Shown one piece after another: positions 63,462-64,000 of a DNA stretch of 64,000 bases; within the stretch, counting starts at the first letter, position 1; every line of letters begins with the position of its first letter. Source of the DNA: Streptomyces sp. YIM 121038 (GTDB lineage: Bacteria > Actinomycetota > Actinomycetes > Streptomycetales > Streptomycetaceae); the NCBI RefSeq assembly GCF_006088715.1, contig NZ_CP030771.1:806001-870000 (forward strand), written 5' to 3'. Below the pieces are notes generated by a model that was given only the letters and a program-made list of their open reading frames with translations, was not told the origin of the DNA and ran no database searches. The position numbers and the translations under genes are program-made.

Positions 63462-64000
63462 ATGACCCTGACCTCGCCCACTCCCTCCGCCCCGCCCCGG
63501 GCACCCGCCGTGCGCGGCCGCCTCCTGCTGGCCGCCCTCGCCGCGGCCCCGGCCGTCGTGCTGCGGCTCGGCGGGGCCGAGCCCGGCCCCGCCGTGGGCA
63601 TGCTGGTCTTCGGCCTGGGCGTGCTCGCCGCCGCCGTGCTCCTGATGTGGGCCGCGGAGACCGCGCGCGCCGACATCTCCGGCGCGCTCGCCCTGGCGCT
63701 CCTCGCCTTCATCGCCGTCCTGCCGGAGTACGCCGTGGACCTGTACTTCGCGTACACCGGCGGCAGCGACCCCGCCAACGCGGCGTACGCGGCGGCGAAC
63801 ATGACCGGCGCCAACCGGCTCCTGATCGGCGTGGGCTGGCCCCTGGTCGCCCTCGCGGGCTATCTGGCCGCCCGCAGGAGCGGGGCCCGCCCGGCCGTCG
63901 CGAGCACCACGCTCGGCGCGCACCGGCGCGTGGACATCGGCTTCCTCGCCGTGGCCGCCGTGTTCGCGTTCGTCCTGCCCCTGACGCGGCAGATCGCCTG
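63462..64000 (+). CDS. CaCA-type sodium/calcium exchanger-like protein, 5' part
   Basis: About 179 residues are visible before the right edge. Several hydrophobic helices occur. AFIAVLPEYAVDLYFAY (about 87-103) followed by AANMTGANRLLIGVGWP (about 116-132) resembles the first alpha repeat of the Ca2+/cation antiporter superfamily. In that family an acidic residue after Pro and an Asn in the second helix form the ion site. GGAGG lies 7 bases before ATG 63462. The C-terminal repeat lies outside the window. Confidence 0.8.
   Translation, partial: MTLTSPTPSAPPRAPAVRGRLLLAALAAAPAVVLRLGGAEPGPAVGMLVFGLGVLAAAVLLMWAAETARADISGALALALLAFIAVLPEYAVDLYFAYTGGSDPANAAYAAANMTGANRLLIGVGWPLVALAGYLAARRSGARPAVASTTLGAHRRVDIGFLAVAAVFAFVLPLTRQIA

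Overview
The window is very GC-rich actinobacterial DNA, almost certainly Streptomyces or a close relative. The evidence is strong G/C bias at third codon positions, many GTG starts, 4-bp GTGA/ATGA stop-start overlaps, DasR-type sites before a chitinase, IdeR/DmdR-type iron boxes, an AfsR-type regulator and an ECF42-DGPF pair. No tRNA, rRNA, IS element or CRISPR array was seen.

Region 1 (1-23.8 kb) is the edge of a trans-acyltransferase PKS/NRPS cluster. A 4814-residue PKS (5513-19957, minus strand) reads GNAT-ACP / KS-DH-KR-ACP / KS-KR-ACP / KS0-DH-ACP / KS-ACP. It is coupled through a GTGA overlap to an NRPS-PKS protein (C-A-PCP-KS-DH) that runs off the left edge. No module carries an AT domain. 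Read collinearly, the enzymes would make an acetyl-primed 3-oxo-octa-4,6-dienoyl chain, amidate it with an amino acid (possibly glycine) and extend it again. Diverging from the PKS are a type II thioesterase and an amidase-signature hydrolase, met head-on by a GT1 glycosyltransferase.

Region 2 (24-29.8 kb) holds a secreted GH19 chitinase with a DasR-like double site. Next to it is a 2,3-dihydroxybenzoate operon (dhbA-dhbC-dhbE-dhbB) behind two iron boxes. Its isochorismatase has no aryl-carrier domain and no catechol NRPS or exporter is in view.

Region 3 (29.8-48.9 kb) is regulatory and resistance-type accessory DNA. It contains a degenerate SecA-like protein with an early TTA codon, an NmrA-like protein diverging from a LysR regulator plus fructosamine kinase, a heptad-repeat coiled-coil protein, and an AfsR/BTAD regulator facing a DrrAB-type ABC exporter. 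A beta-lactamase-PBP operon then diverges from a blaA-blaB regulatory pair. A WYL regulator diverging from a NIPSNAP protein and a large NB-ARC/LuxR regulator close the region.

Region 4 (49-64 kb) is a set of short metabolic and regulatory units. They are a DUF1062 protein, two SDRs, a small membrane protein with a TetR regulator, an APH-like kinase, an ECF42 sigma factor with its DGPF partner, and a hydrolase-TetR pair with a clear operator. These are followed by an alkylsulfatase-like metallo-beta-lactamase protein with altered metal ligands, a heme-oxygenase-like diiron candidate with a membrane PLD-like partner, an MDR oxidoreductase behind an 11-bp inverted repeat, an AraC regulator, and the start of a CaCA-type exchanger.
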